In this document: in pieces, positions 26,348 to 35,201 of the stretch
Layout of the letters: the number at the start of each line of letters is the position of its first letter
How positions within the stretch are numbered: position 1 is the first letter of the stretch
Source of the DNA: Hahella sp. HNIBRBA332
Lineage (GTDB): Bacteria; Pseudomonadota; Gammaproteobacteria; Pseudomonadales; Oleiphilaceae
DNA length: 64,000 nt
Reading direction: 5' to 3'
Assembly (NCBI RefSeq): GCF_030719035.1
Contig: NZ_CP132203.1
Span: forward strand, 3,658,001 to 3,722,000
Notes under the pieces: generated by a model
Database searches by the model: none
Told to the model about the DNA's origin: nothing
The model's input: only the letters and a program-made list of their open reading frames with translations
Translations under genes and position numbers: made by a program

Positions 26348-29341
26348 CTAACCTCCATGGCCGACCATTACCGGCGCCAGTTTTTCAATAGTCTGCCGCA
26401 CATATAATTCACGTATCGGCAACGCAGGCAGTCCCGCTGCTCTCATGGCGGAAGCGATTCTGACCGCGTAAAGGGAATTGCCGCCAAGGCTGAAAAAGTT
26501 GTCGGCCGCCGCGACTTCGCGCCCCAGCACCTCACTCCAAACCCTCACCATATCGACGATGAGACGATCTGTTTCTGTCTCCGCCTCGGGCTCGTCAACG
26601 CAGGTTTCAGCGGACTCAATTGGTCGCTCCGCCGCCTTGGGCTTGTCCATCGCCTTGCTTGGCGCCGTGGGCTCCGGCAGCTTTTTGACGTCCAGCTTGC
26701 CATTCGCTGTGAGTGGCATGGCCTCAACCGGCGTAAAAGTGGACGGCATCATATAGGCCGGCAACATCTTCTCCGCTTTCACTATCACGTCTTCCACGGC
26801 GATATCGGACAACACAAGATAGCTGTCGAGACGGGCGGAAGCCGGATCGTTTTTATCCGGCTGGTTCAATACCACCGCCGCCGCTTCCACGCCGTGGACG
26901 CCAAGCAACACCTTACGGATTTCATCCAGTTCGATGCGGAAACCACGCAATTTCACCTGACTGTCCAGACGCCCTAAATGCTCCAGACGTCCGCAAGGCA
27001 ATAAGCGTCCTTTATCGCCGCTGCGATACATGCGGCCGCCACAGAACGGATCAGGCATAAAACGCTCTTCCGTCAGTTCCGGGCGGTTCAGGTATTGCGA
27101 GGCGACGCCTGCTCCCGCAACGTAAATTTCCCCCGCCACGCCCACCGGCAGAATATTGCGCGCGGCGTCCAATACATATAAACGCCAGCCTGGAATCGCC
27201 GGACCGACGGAACGCGAGCCGGCGATGGCTTCCGCCCGCGCAATGGTCTGGGCGGTGACATGCACCGTGGTTTCGGTAATGCCGAACATGTTCACCAGAC
27301 GACAACGGGATTCAGGGTAACGGTCGAACCACTTCACCAGCATTTTCGCGTCGAGGGGCTCGCCGCCGAAGATAACCAGCCGCAAATGCTCCAGCGGCGC
27401 GCCGTTGCGCTCCATTTCCATAAACTGGGAGAACGCGGAGGGAGTCTGATTCAGCACCGAAACCTGCTTCTCTCTGACCAGTTCCAGGAACTCGTCAGGA
27501 GCGCGGGAGACCCAATAGGGCACAATCACGAGATGAGCGCCGGTCAGTAGACTTCCCCATATTTCCCATACCGAGAAATCAAACGCAGCGGAGTGGAAGA
27601 ACGTCCAGGCGTCCTTTTCATTGAGACCAAAATCCGCTTGCGTCGCCGCCAGCAGACTGACGACATTCTTGTGAGGAACCACCACGCCTTTGGGCTTGCC
27701 AGTCGATCCTGAGGTGTATATCACATAGGCGGCATCGTCTGCGCTGAGTTGCTCTGCGGAGGGCGTCGTCACCCGGGCGTCGTCAATATCCCGCTCCAGC
27801 TCTGACGGCGTTATCAACCGCCGCCCCTCCGCCACAGGGAATGCGTCAGCGTCGGTAATCACCAGACGGATCTCGGCATTGTCGCAGGTATAGGTCAAGC
27901 GCTCTTCCGGATAGGCCGGGTCCATGGGGATATAGATCGCGCCCGCTTTCAGAATCGCCAACATCGATGCGATCAAATCAAATGACCGCTCCAGACAGAT
28001 ACCGACGCGGTCTCCCGGTTTGACGTTGAGCACCACCAAATTCAACGCCATAAGATGGGCCTTGCGCTCCAGCTCCGCGTAGGTCATTTGCTCGTTTTCG
28101 TAGGAGAGCGCGACGGCGTCTGGAGTTTGAGCGGCCTGACGAACGAACAACTGCTCCAGACGTTCTGTTGCAATCTCGCCAAGCTCACGGTCCACGCCCA
28201 GCGCAGCCATCTCCTGCTGCGCTTTTTCATCCAGCAAAGCAAAGCTGCGCAGGTTCAACTCGCCGTCTGCACGCGACAATTCATACGCCCGACGCACGCA
28301 CTGGAAGAATTGTTCGACTCTGTCGCCTGCAAACAAAGCGCCGTCCGCCAGCCCGCTGACGCAATATCGCCCCTGCCCCTGATTCTCAATGAGCAGCGTC
28401 ATCGGATAAGGCGCTCCCAGGGAGGGCGCATAGTCGCATGCCGCCACCTTGGCGTGCGGCGACTTCGCAGCATCGTAGATGAGCGCGGCCAGAGACACCT
28501 CGCCGCCGTTTTCACAATCCTGCAGACGATTCGCCAGCTCTTGCGAACGCCAGGCTGGTTGCTGCAACGACTGTTCAATGTGCGACCTAAGACGCTGCGC
28601 CGTAGCGTCTTCCTGCACCGGCGCGACCGCCAGAGACCAGCCGCTCACCGACTCGGCGCGGCTGTCATTAATGGCGACGACCGGACCATTCGTTGCGGAA
28701 TAACGAGCCCATACCGTCGTCAGCGCGCTGATCCAGCCCGCCACCAATTGCTGGTCATCCTGGCCGCTGAAAACGCCCAGAGGCATTCTGATCACGCCCT
28801 CTTCGCACTCTTCGCCCTTGCCCCGCCAGTCCGGAAGCGGAGAGAAGTCGGCGGACAGCAGAGAGGACAACTCCGGCTCAGATCCTGACGCCGCCGCAGG
28901 CGACTGGTAAACGGCCTCTTGTTCGGAGAGGGCCGCACAGACGAATGCGTCCAATGATGATTTATCAAAAACAGCGCGGTTGGCGACAATCACCAAATCA
29001 ACAAAGCGATCTGCGTAGGTTAATAACACCACGCGAATATAGGGAAATGTCTCAGCCAGCGGCCTCTCCATTTCCTTTCTGACGCGGTCCGCAGCCTGGA
29101 GGCTGTCCGCCCGAAAATGCAGCGTCTCAATCCAGACGTAATCGCGCCCCTCAGCCGTTTTTTGCATAAACGGCAGAGCTGCAAGGGCATGTTTTAGCCG
29201 CATCGCAACGGCCTCTGGATTAACGGATTGCGTCAGTCGATAGGCGGCGGCGTGCAATGCGCTGGGCGCGACATCGCCGTCACTCAGATAAGAGCTCAGA
29301 TTCCCGGCCATTTCCGGGTAATTAAAAAACGTGCTTTTCAT
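26348..29341 (-). CDS. NRPS protein 1: degenerate C, A(Thr), T
   Basis: A 997-residue NRPS. The first 370 residues have the length and rhythm of a condensation domain, but the HHxxxDG position reads NRAVFDK, so it is probably inactive. Adenylation (about 395-870) has YTSGSTGKPKG, FGITETTVH and RSGDKGR. Its by-eye code is DFWNIGMVHK, which is the textbook Thr code. A charged linker rich in Pro, Glu and Ala (about 880-915) leads to a carrier domain with Ser956 in GGNSL, where the protein ends. Since no working C domain stands between this module and protein 2, it may load Thr in trans elsewhere. AAGG seven bases before the ATG supports the start. Confidence 0.92.
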   Translation of the reverse strand: MKSTFFNYPEMAGNLSSYLSDGDVAPSALHAAAYRLTQSVNPEAVAMRLKHALAALPFMQKTAEGRDYVWIETLHFRADSLQAADRVRKEMERPLAETFPYIRVVLLTYADRFVDLVIVANRAVFDKSSLDAFVCAALSEQEAVYQSPAAASGSEPELSSLLSADFSPLPDWRGKGEECEEGVIRMPLGVFSGQDDQQLVAGWISALTTVWARYSATNGPVVAINDSRAESVSGWSLAVAPVQEDATAQRLRSHIEQSLQQPAWRSQELANRLQDCENGGEVSLAALIYDAAKSPHAKVAACDYAPSLGAPYPMTLLIENQGQGRYCVSGLADGALFAGDRVEQFFQCVRRAYELSRADGELNLRSFALLDEKAQQEMAALGVDRELGEIATERLEQLFVRQAAQTPDAVALSYENEQMTYAELERKAHLMALNLVVLNVKPGDRVGICLERSFDLIASMLAILKAGAIYIPMDPAYPEERLTYTCDNAEIRLVITDADAFPVAEGRRLITPSELERDIDDARVTTPSAEQLSADDAAYVIYTSGSTGKPKGVVVPHKNVVSLLAATQADFGLNEKDAWTFFHSAAFDFSVWEIWGSLLTGAHLVIVPYWVSRAPDEFLELVREKQVSVLNQTPSAFSQFMEMERNGAPLEHLRLVIFGGEPLDAKMLVKWFDRYPESRCRLVNMFGITETTVHVTAQTIARAEAIAGSRSVGPAIPGWRLYVLDAARNILPVGVAGEIYVAGAGVASQYLNRPELTEERFMPDPFCGGRMYRSGDKGRLLPCGRLEHLGRLDSQVKLRGFRIELDEIRKVLLGVHGVEAAAVVLNQPDKNDPASARLDSYLVLSDIAVEDVIVKAEKMLPAYMMPSTFTPVEAMPLTANGKLDVKKLPEPTAPSKAMDKPKAAERPIESAETCVDEPEAETETDRLIVDMVRVWSEVLGREVAAADNFFSLGGNSLYAVRIASAMRAAGLPALPIRELYVRQTIEKLAPVMVGHGG

Positions 29342-29404
29342 GGAAGTGCCTTATGTCGAATGAGAAAATCTGGACAGTCCTTGGCTAAGAACCCTATCCA
29401 CCGC

Positions 29405-30229
29405 CTAACGTGCGGAGAAGCCGCCGTCTACGGTAATCACGCTTCCGGTGACCTGACGGGACTCGTCAGAAGCCAGCCACACGGCGCTATGGGCGATATC
29501 CTCAGGCTCAATCAGCGCATTCATAGGCTGCGCCTGCACAAAGGTGTCCTCATGCTCGGCGACAGGCACATGCAGGGAGCGCGCGATCTCAGACAACATG
29601 CGACCTTCGACATGAGAGGCGTCGCGAACGGAGCCCGGGCATAACGCGTTCACCCGGACTTTAAGAGGCGCGTAATCAAGGGCGACGGCTTTGCTCAGCC
29701 CGATGACGCCATGTTTGGCCGCCACATAACCGGAGAAATGGCGGTAACCGACCACCCCCGCCGTGGAAGCAATATTGATGATGCTGCCGGAGCGACGCTC
29801 CGTCATGGCGGCGCCCACTGCGCGAATCATCCGCCAGGCGCCGGAAAGATCGACGTCAATCATGGTCGTCCATTCATCTTCGCTGATGTCATGGGCGATT
29901 TTTCCTGACGGCGCGGCGATGCCTGCGTTATTCAACAGCACATCAATGCGCCCGAAGCGATCCAGCCCTTTTGCGACCACCGCGTTGATCTCGGCCTGCC
30001 GCGTCACATCCGCCAAGCCGGTCAATACCGCCACGCCCTGCTCTTCACATAATTGAGCGGTATATTGAAGTTGGCTCTCCGACCCCAGGGGATAAGGGAC
30101 GGTGGCGATATCCCTTCCAATATCCAGCAGTATCAGATCCGCGCCCTGTCTGGCGAACTCAAGGGCGCAGGCGCGCCCCAACCCTCTGGCTGCGCCGGTA
30201 ACCAGCGCTACTTTTCCTTTCAGTCTCAT
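29405..30229 (-). CDS. Short-chain dehydrogenase/reductase in the NRPS operon
   Basis: A 274-residue classical SDR: TGAARGLGR for NAD(P), NNAG, the Ser of INIAST, and YVAAK as the Tyr-Lys catalytic pair. After the second strand it carries an insertion (DIGRDIATVPYPLGSESQ) like that in the carveol-dehydrogenase/mycofactocin-associated SDR group, which often holds NAD tightly. It sits between the type II thioesterase and NRPS protein 1, so it probably oxidises or reduces a hydroxyl or keto group of a precursor or product. AAGGAG seven bases before the ATG at 30229 fixes the start. Confidence 0.9.
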   Translation of the reverse strand: MRLKGKVALVTGAARGLGRACALEFARQGADLILLDIGRDIATVPYPLGSESQLQYTAQLCEEQGVAVLTGLADVTRQAEINAVVAKGLDRFGRIDVLLNNAGIAAPSGKIAHDISEDEWTTMIDVDLSGAWRMIRAVGAAMTERRSGSIINIASTAGVVGYRHFSGYVAAKHGVIGLSKAVALDYAPLKVRVNALCPGSVRDASHVEGRMLSEIARSLHVPVAEHEDTFVQAQPMNALIEPEDIAHSAVWLASDESRQVTGSVITVDGGFSAR

Positions 30230-30271
30230 AGTTATCTCCTTGACGACACTGCGATCCACTAATAACAAGAG

Positions 30272-30976
30272 TTAAAGAACCGCACTTTCGATCAAAGCGA
30301 TAAGCGCCTTGGGATTGTCCATCAAATACATATGGCCGCCGGGAAGCTCTTCGTGCAGGGTTTGCACGGAAGAGGCCTTGCTCCAAAGCTTTTTATCCTC
30401 AGCGCTCACCAATTCATCCTCGCTTCCGCGAATGGTCAACACAGTGATCGGCAGAGAGTCATCCGCCAGGGGGAGATAGCTTTCATGCATCTCAACGTCA
30501 GCGCGCAGCGTCGGGAGCAGCACTTCGCGCATGATGGGGTCTTCCAGGGCGGGATGAGAGTATCCGGCAAACTCATTTACGCGACGCACAAATTCGTCAT
30601 CCGGTAATCCGGAGGCGCGCTCTTGCCTGTTGTTCCAGGGGCTGGGAGAGCCGCTCACTATCAACCCCTGCACATTCGCCTTTTCTTCGCCGCACATGGC
30701 GCGCGCCAGCTCAAACGCCAGCACCGCGCCCAGGCTGTGTCCGAAAAAGACGATGGGTTTGGAGAAATCCAGCTCAGCCATTAACTCGGGCATAATGCCA
30801 TGCACCGCATCCGCGACATGGGTGTAGGCGGGCTCGACAAAGCGCTTCTCCCGTCCTGGCAACTGCACGGCGATCACATTGAGTTTCTCAGACAAGTCCT
30901 TCCACTCGTGAAACACCGATGCGCCTGCGCCAGCGAAGGGGAGACAAACCAAGTTAACCAGAGAGACATCTTTCAT
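30272..30976 (-). CDS. Type II thioesterase (editing thioesterase of NRPS operon)
   Basis: A 234-residue alpha/beta-hydrolase of the external thioesterase family that clears mis-primed or stalled acyl groups from NRPS carrier domains. Motifs are LPFAGAGASVFHEW, QLPGREKR and GHSLGAVLAFELA with the nucleophilic Ser, then Asp in RGSEDELVS and the catalytic His in LPGGHMYLMD. It is the first gene of the operon. AAAGGA lies eight bases before the ATG. An inverted repeat lies in the leader at 31049-31069. Unlike the integrated thioesterase of NRPS protein 3, it keeps the usual Ser. Confidence 0.93.
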   Translation of the reverse strand: MKDVSLVNLVCLPFAGAGASVFHEWKDLSEKLNVIAVQLPGREKRFVEPAYTHVADAVHGIMPELMAELDFSKPIVFFGHSLGAVLAFELARAMCGEEKANVQGLIVSGSPSPWNNRQERASGLPDDEFVRRVNEFAGYSHPALEDPIMREVLLPTLRADVEMHESYLPLADDSLPITVLTIRGSEDELVSAEDKKLWSKASSVQTLHEELPGGHMYLMDNPKALIALIESAVL

Positions 30977-31902
30977 TTTCTGTATCCTTTAGTTATTACT
31001 ATTTCCTTTTTCGCCGACGCATTTATAAACGCCAGACAATAGGAGGCCATAAAGCCTGTTTAGCTTTATATAAAAATAAAATGAGCGGTATTTATCGATG
31101 GACTAGAATAAGTCTATGCGAGGTTCCATATACTTCCCTTTCCACAATTAATACTTCCTGATTCCCGTTAATATTGTCTAATTAGACAGAATTATCATAC
31201 ACGCAAACTATTTAATGCTCGCCGTGTTGCATGAACATGACGTAGCGCAGAGTCGTTAGTTTCCGCACGCGCCAAAAAATCAACAACCTATTGATTTTTA
31301 TAAAAACAAATAAGTTGTCGCCTCCGCAAAAAACAAGCGTCAGCACGTCTAAACAGCGTAAATTTCATAACGACAGAACTTTGTCATCCTCGCACAAAAA
31401 TTCAAAGCAAGGTGTGGAAATTTCACATAAACACTTAACTATACTTGTATAAACGGGATAAGAAGCGTTGGAGAGAGGAACCCGAGATAATATAGCCGGA
31501 ATAGGACATAAACGGACGGATAGAGGCCGTCCCCTTTGGCTTATGATACAACATCCTGTAATACTCGTAGTGCTGTTAATGTTTAATCAACAAAACGTGA
31601 TTATATATATTTTTTTAGCGGCTTCAATCTGATAATCAGTATTTTTTACTATATTGCAGCGTTAGGGTATAGAGCTGCTATCCCTATCGCCTGTTTGCTC
31701 AATGAGCCGGCATCAGCAGAGCGCACTTTCAGCGGCCGCTCTCTTCAACTACCGCGCATCAAAATGGTTTTTACTGGCATTATTGTTCGCAAATTATGGA
31801 TAGTCCAACCATAAAGAGCAGATTTATTCCTCGTTATGCACCCAATAAACTGGTCCTGACACTGAGAAGCAAGTATTCAACACCACACTCTGGAGACGAT
31901 AT
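30977..31902. other. Long AT-rich divergent region upstream of the NRPS operon
   Basis: About 925 bases with no gene that I can support, between the NRPS operon start and a divergent SDR gene. It holds two inverted repeats (31049-31069 and 31514-31532) and several TATAAA-like stretches. Its length and base composition suggest promoter and regulatory DNA for the operon. I saw no regulator gene or recognisable operator consensus. Confidence 0.5.
31049..31069. promoter_or_regulatory. Inverted repeat in the NRPS operon leader
   Basis: A perfect seven-base inverted repeat, ATAAAGC (31049-31055) with GCTTTAT (31063-31069), has a seven-base loop. It lies about 75-95 bases upstream of the first ATG of the operon. 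It could be an operator half-site pair or a leader hairpin. No further support. Confidence 0.35.
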
Positions 31903-32661
31903 ATGAGCAGCAAAATCGCAATAGTCACTGGCGGAAATCGCGGTCTGGGTAAAAACACGGTATTGCATCTGGCGAAAAAAGGCGTGGATATCATTCTGAC
32001 CTATCGCAGCAATCGCGCCGAGGCGGAGGATGTGGTCGGAGAAGTGCGTCAAATGGGGCGCAAGGCGGTCGCATTGCAACTGGACGTAGCCGAAAGCAAG
32101 AGTTTCGCGGACTTTGCTAATTCAGTCGCCCAGGAACTCAGCGCCAACTGGGGACGCGAGCAGTTCGATTATCTGGTGAATAACGCGGGCATCGGCATCC
32201 ATGCGCCTTTCGCGGAAACAACGGAAGAGCAGTTTGATCAGCTAGTGAATATTCATTTGAAAGGCGTTTATTTTCTGACGCAAAAGCTTCTGCCGTTCAT
32301 CGCAGATGGAGGCAGAATCATCAATATTTCCACCGGTCTCGCCCGCTTCGCCCTGCCCGGTTACTCAGCGTACGCTGCGATGAAAGGCGGCGTAGAGGTG
32401 CTGACCCGCTATATGGCGAAAGAGCTGGGAGCGCGAGGCATAGCGGTGAACGTGGTGGCGCCGGGCGCTATTGAAACGGATTTCGGCCAGGGAGTCGTGC
32501 GCGATAACCCGGAGGTCAACAAGTTTATCGCCTCGCAAACCGCACTCGGACGTGTCGGTCTACCGGACGACATTGGCGGCGTCATCGCCGCTCTGCTCTC
32601 AGAGGACAACCGCTGGATCAACGCTCAGCGCATTGAAGCGTCCGGCGGGATGTTTCTCTAA
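31903..32661 (+). CDS. SDR family oxidoreductase
   Basis: A 252-residue classical SDR with TGGNRGLGK, NNAG, the Ser in NISTG and YAAMK (Tyr-Lys pair), ending in the usual EASGG region. It is similar to 3-oxoacyl-ACP reductase-like and other broad SDRs, and the substrate is unknown. The start ATG is preceded by TGGAGA. It is transcribed away from the NRPS operon across a 925-base region, so a shared pathway is possible but unproven. A strong hairpin follows at 32673-32694. Confidence 0.88.
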   Translation: MSSKIAIVTGGNRGLGKNTVLHLAKKGVDIILTYRSNRAEAEDVVGEVRQMGRKAVALQLDVAESKSFADFANSVAQELSANWGREQFDYLVNNAGIGIHAPFAETTEEQFDQLVNIHLKGVYFLTQKLLPFIADGGRIINISTGLARFALPGYSAYAAMKGGVEVLTRYMAKELGARGIAVNVVAPGAIETDFGQGVVRDNPEVNKFIASQTALGRVGLPDDIGGVIAALLSEDNRWINAQRIEASGGMFL

Positions 32662-32672
32662 GCGGTATCAGC

Positions 32673-32694
32673 GGACCAGCCCAAGGGCTGGTCC
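32673..32694 (+). terminator. Terminator-like hairpin after the SDR gene
   Basis: A perfect ten-base inverted repeat, GGACCAGCCC with GGGCTGGTCC, is separated by two bases and followed by AATTAT. The loop must open by a pair to fold. The short T-run makes it a weaker intrinsic terminator, but its position 11 bases after the stop fits. Confidence 0.7.
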
Positions 32695-32785
32695 AATTAT
32701 GCATTCGCTGTGATCTCACCAACGTTCCCTTGGCGGAAATCAGGCTTTATGATTGCGGACTTCAGACTTAGATCAATGGTTCGCT

Positions 32786-33106
32786 ATGTCCTCAATCCCG
32801 GTGTCGTGGTACTACCTGTTTTTTCAGCTTCTATCCATCGCGCTCTGCACCACACTGCTCGCATTGATACTGCAACGTTTAGGCAAATCGGAATACTTTT
32901 CCTACGCTACAGGCATCCTTAGCGCTATTTTTATCTTCTTAGCCGCGCCGAGACTCCTGGGAGTTTATGCTCGCAGCGAGCAAATCACGTTGGATATGGC
33001 GATAGGGTTCATCGCCTTTTTAATCGTCGGTCTATTTGGCTTGATATATGTCTTGGCGAGCAACGCTTTATCTTATTTAAAAGCCAAATGGGGAAAGCGC
33101 CGTTAA
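32786..33106 (+). CDS. Hypothetical membrane protein (three helices)
   Basis: A protein of about 106 residues with three hydrophobic helices (YYLFFQLLSIALCTTLLALI, ATGILSAIFIFLAA and AIGFIAFLIVGLFGLIYVLA) and a basic tail (KAKWGKRR), suggesting a cytoplasmic C-terminus. The frame extends upstream to TTG 32753; I use the ATG at 32786. No family recognised. Its end overlaps the convergent YdjM-like gene by four bases. Confidence 0.55.
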   Translation: MSSIPVSWYYLFFQLLSIALCTTLLALILQRLGKSEYFSYATGILSAIFIFLAAPRLLGVYARSEQITLDMAIGFIAFLIVGLFGLIYVLASNALSYLKAKWGKRR

Positions 33107-33687
33107 CGCGATAACCCAACGCTGATATAGCCACACGCCATCAATACGCCAATCGCCAGGATGGCGATGTAAGCTCTTTTCTTGAATGCATTGCGGCCTT
33201 GGGCGGAGATAAAAGCAGCGATCGGAACCAGTATTCCCATTTCAATTCCCAGATTTCGCCAGAAATAAAAGTTAAGAAAGTCGAGCTTTCCCGCGCTGGG
33301 CAGAAAACCATAGTCAAAGGCGTATACGGTGTCGGTCAGCGGCCAGAATATGGGATTTTTATGCACGCCGACACAGTAATCCATGAGCACGTGGGCCATA
33401 GAAGCGGCGCAAATCAAGAGCGAGTTTGCGTTCCTTAAGCGTTTGACGAACACATACTTCTTCAAACCCAGTCCGATGCAGGCGATCGCCAGACTTGCTC
33501 CAATGGAGTGGGTATAACGAGGCGCTATATTGACGCCGAAACACCATGTCAGTAGATAATCCAGATCGGGGCATATGACCAACCCCATAAAGAAACAGCT
33601 CAGGAACAACTGCTCCGATTTATTTTCCGATTTGGCGTTATCGCCAATCGCCGCTCCAATCAGAGCATGGCCGAATATAGAAGACAT
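33103..33687 (-). CDS. YdjM/DUF457-like membrane-bound metal-dependent hydrolase
   Basis: A 194-residue inner-membrane protein with several helices and the family metal-binding positions: His in the start MSSIFGHALIGAAIGD, an Asp pair in CPDLDYLL, and His in YTHSIG and MAHVLMDY. The family (E. coli YdjM is LexA-regulated) is annotated as metal-dependent hydrolase, but its reaction is not established. It has no operon partner: the neighbouring genes at either side are convergent or independent. Confidence 0.8.
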   Translation of the reverse strand: MSSIFGHALIGAAIGDNAKSENKSEQLFLSCFFMGLVICPDLDYLLTWCFGVNIAPRYTHSIGASLAIACIGLGLKKYVFVKRLRNANSLLICAASMAHVLMDYCVGVHKNPIFWPLTDTVYAFDYGFLPSAGKLDFLNFYFWRNLGIEMGILVPIAAFISAQGRNAFKKRAYIAILAIGVLMACGYISVGLSR

Positions 33688-33706
33688 CGATTCAGGTTAC
33701 CGCAAC

Positions 33707-34072
33707 TCACCAGTGCTTCAGGGCGCGATTCCACTGGTACAAACACCAGGCGAACACATTATAGATTTTGTTCAACAGCCAGCGCAGGCCGGAAACCTTG
33801 GACACCTTCGCTTTCCACTGCTCCGACGACGACGCCTCCCAGATAGCGATAAAGGCTTCATATCCCACGCGCAAATCGCCATTAAGGTCGATGACATGCA
33901 GCCGCTCTCTGACAAATTCGAGATCGGCGTTGAGGTCCTTTACTTTATCATTGTCCAGATGCACATCTTCCCATTCGACACCGCAGACCGCTCCTTTTTT
34001 CTGCTGGAATTTAATGCCAGCATCACACACCGGACAGGCGGAGTTGTAGAAAACGCGGATTTTAGGTTCCAT
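33707..34072 (-). CDS. DCC-family (DUF393) thiol-disulfide oxidoreductase-like protein
   Basis: A 121-residue protein with the DUF393 signature near its start: RVFYNSACPVCDAGI carrying the CxxC pair, then a conserved DLNGDLRVGYEAF segment and LRWLLNKIYN. The family is predicted thioredoxin-like with uncharacterised redox function. AAGGA five bases before the ATG at 34072 rules out the longer upstream frame. Nearby genes give no clue to a partner. Confidence 0.85.
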   Translation of the reverse strand: MEPKIRVFYNSACPVCDAGIKFQQKKGAVCGVEWEDVHLDNDKVKDLNADLEFVRERLHVIDLNGDLRVGYEAFIAIWEASSSEQWKAKVSKVSGLRWLLNKIYNVFAWCLYQWNRALKHW

Positions 34073-34137
34073 AGGCGTCCTTAAAAACGAATACAGCAAT
34101 CCAGCATCGGACAATAGAAGCAACGAAACGCAAGCAT

Positions 34138-34704
34138 ATGGAAAAAGATCTTACGCTGAAAGCGCGTTTTAAAGCTCTGATACAAAGCGTCCCCGAGATC
34201 ATGGAAACTATCGAGGCTTGCGCCAATTATGGTCTGCCTGATTATTATCTGGCTGGCGGCGCCGTCACCCAGACGCTTTGGAACAGCATGCTTGGAGAGG
34301 CTCCGCTGAGCAAAGTGAAAGATTTCGATGTGGTCTATTTCGCGCATGAAGCATCAGGGTCGGAAAAAGAGCATGAGAACACACTTAATCGCCTGATTCG
34401 TCATAGCATTCCTATCGATGTTAAAAATCAGGCGCGTGTACACGAGTGGTATCCACGCAAGTTTGGACACGACATCCCACCCTACCGGAGTGCGGAAGCA
34501 GGTATTTTATCCTGGCTGCCCGCATTCGCGATTGGCGTGCGAAAACAGGTTGATGGTCTAAAGATATTCGCGCCTTTCGGTCTGAATGACGCCATGAACA
34601 TGATCGTCCGCCCTAACAAGACCGTCATGAGCGCAGCCAACTATATGACTCTGGTGGATAGTTTTAAACGTCGATGGCCTGCTGTAACAGTTTTATCTTG
34701 GTAA
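34138..34704 (+). CDS. Nucleotidyltransferase family protein (NTP_transf_6-like)
   Basis: A 188-residue protein of the polymerase-beta nucleotidyltransferase fold, in the family formerly called DUF925. YYLAGGAVTQTLWN gives the Gly-Gly motif and VKDFDVVYF the Asp-x-Asp metal pair. VHEWYPRKFG and the LPAFAIGVR segment follow the family. The target molecule is unknown. It has its own promoter region and the divergent DCC gene upstream. It marks the left border of the AT-rich accessory stretch. Confidence 0.82.
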   Translation: MEKDLTLKARFKALIQSVPEIMETIEACANYGLPDYYLAGGAVTQTLWNSMLGEAPLSKVKDFDVVYFAHEASGSEKEHENTLNRLIRHSIPIDVKNQARVHEWYPRKFGHDIPPYRSAEAGILSWLPAFAIGVRKQVDGLKIFAPFGLNDAMNMIVRPNKTVMSAANYMTLVDSFKRRWPAVTVLSW

Positions 34705-34799
34705 CTATTTGATAGCATAAGACAGAACAGCCAAATAACAGAGTAAACTTTCATACATAGAATAAAAACAACCGTTTTACTTCTACCTTTAGTCGTCTT

Positions 34800-35201
34800 T
34801 TAAAACTTATTTCTAAATCTTTCGGCTATTTTTTCCAAAGAGATCATAACATCCCGATCTCTATCCGTTCCCTTAATCTCATCTGGACGGCGAGGGTCCC
34901 AATGTTTCACGATAGAGATGATCAGAAATGTGTCCTTATCATAAAATCCAGGGCAGTAGACAATAACTTGCCCCGATGTTCTCCTGATTGGCGCAAGTCG
35001 AAGAGGAAATCCTTTCGGATTATAGTGCACATGTTGTAACTCCACGTATCTACTGTCGTGTGAATGCGTATAAGGAAAATCTCTACCAAAAGTGCTAGGT
35101 AATCCTTTTCCGGACTTGTAGTCAGTAAACTCAGCTTTTAATATAGCGGCCCTTCTCTCTCCGAGAAGCTCCCGCAGAGTGCCATATACAGAAACCTTCA
35201 C
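34800..35201 (-). CDS. YafO-like type II toxin (probable mRNA interferase)
   Basis: A 133-residue protein resembling E. coli YafO, a ribosome-dependent mRNA interferase. Shared features are a F-x-D/S-YK pair (EFTDYKSG), LPSTFGRDFPY, a VHYNP/LRL segment, VIVYCPGFYDKDTFLIISI and an ending like IAERFRNKF. The start GTG at 35201 overlaps the stop of the middle gene by four bases (GTGA), with AGGA just upstream. It is the last of three tightly coupled genes whose first encodes a Phd/YefM-like antitoxin. The family call is from pattern memory, without an alignment. Confidence 0.78.
   Translation of the reverse strand: MKVSVYGTLRELLGERRAAILKAEFTDYKSGKGLPSTFGRDFPYTHSHDSRYVELQHVHYNPKGFPLRLAPIRRTSGQVIVYCPGFYDKDTFLIISIVKHWDPRRPDEIKGTDRDRDVMISLEKIAERFRNKF

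Noticed and set aside
17220..29341. Long plus-strand open frames opposite the NRPS genes
   Set aside because: They are antisense shadows of GC-rich codons. None shows protein-like motifs.
26348..29341. N-terminal domain of NRPS protein 1 as a starter (lipo-initiating) condensation domain
   Set aside because: The catalytic HHxxxDG is replaced by NRAVFDK, so I cannot support activity with an acyl chain.
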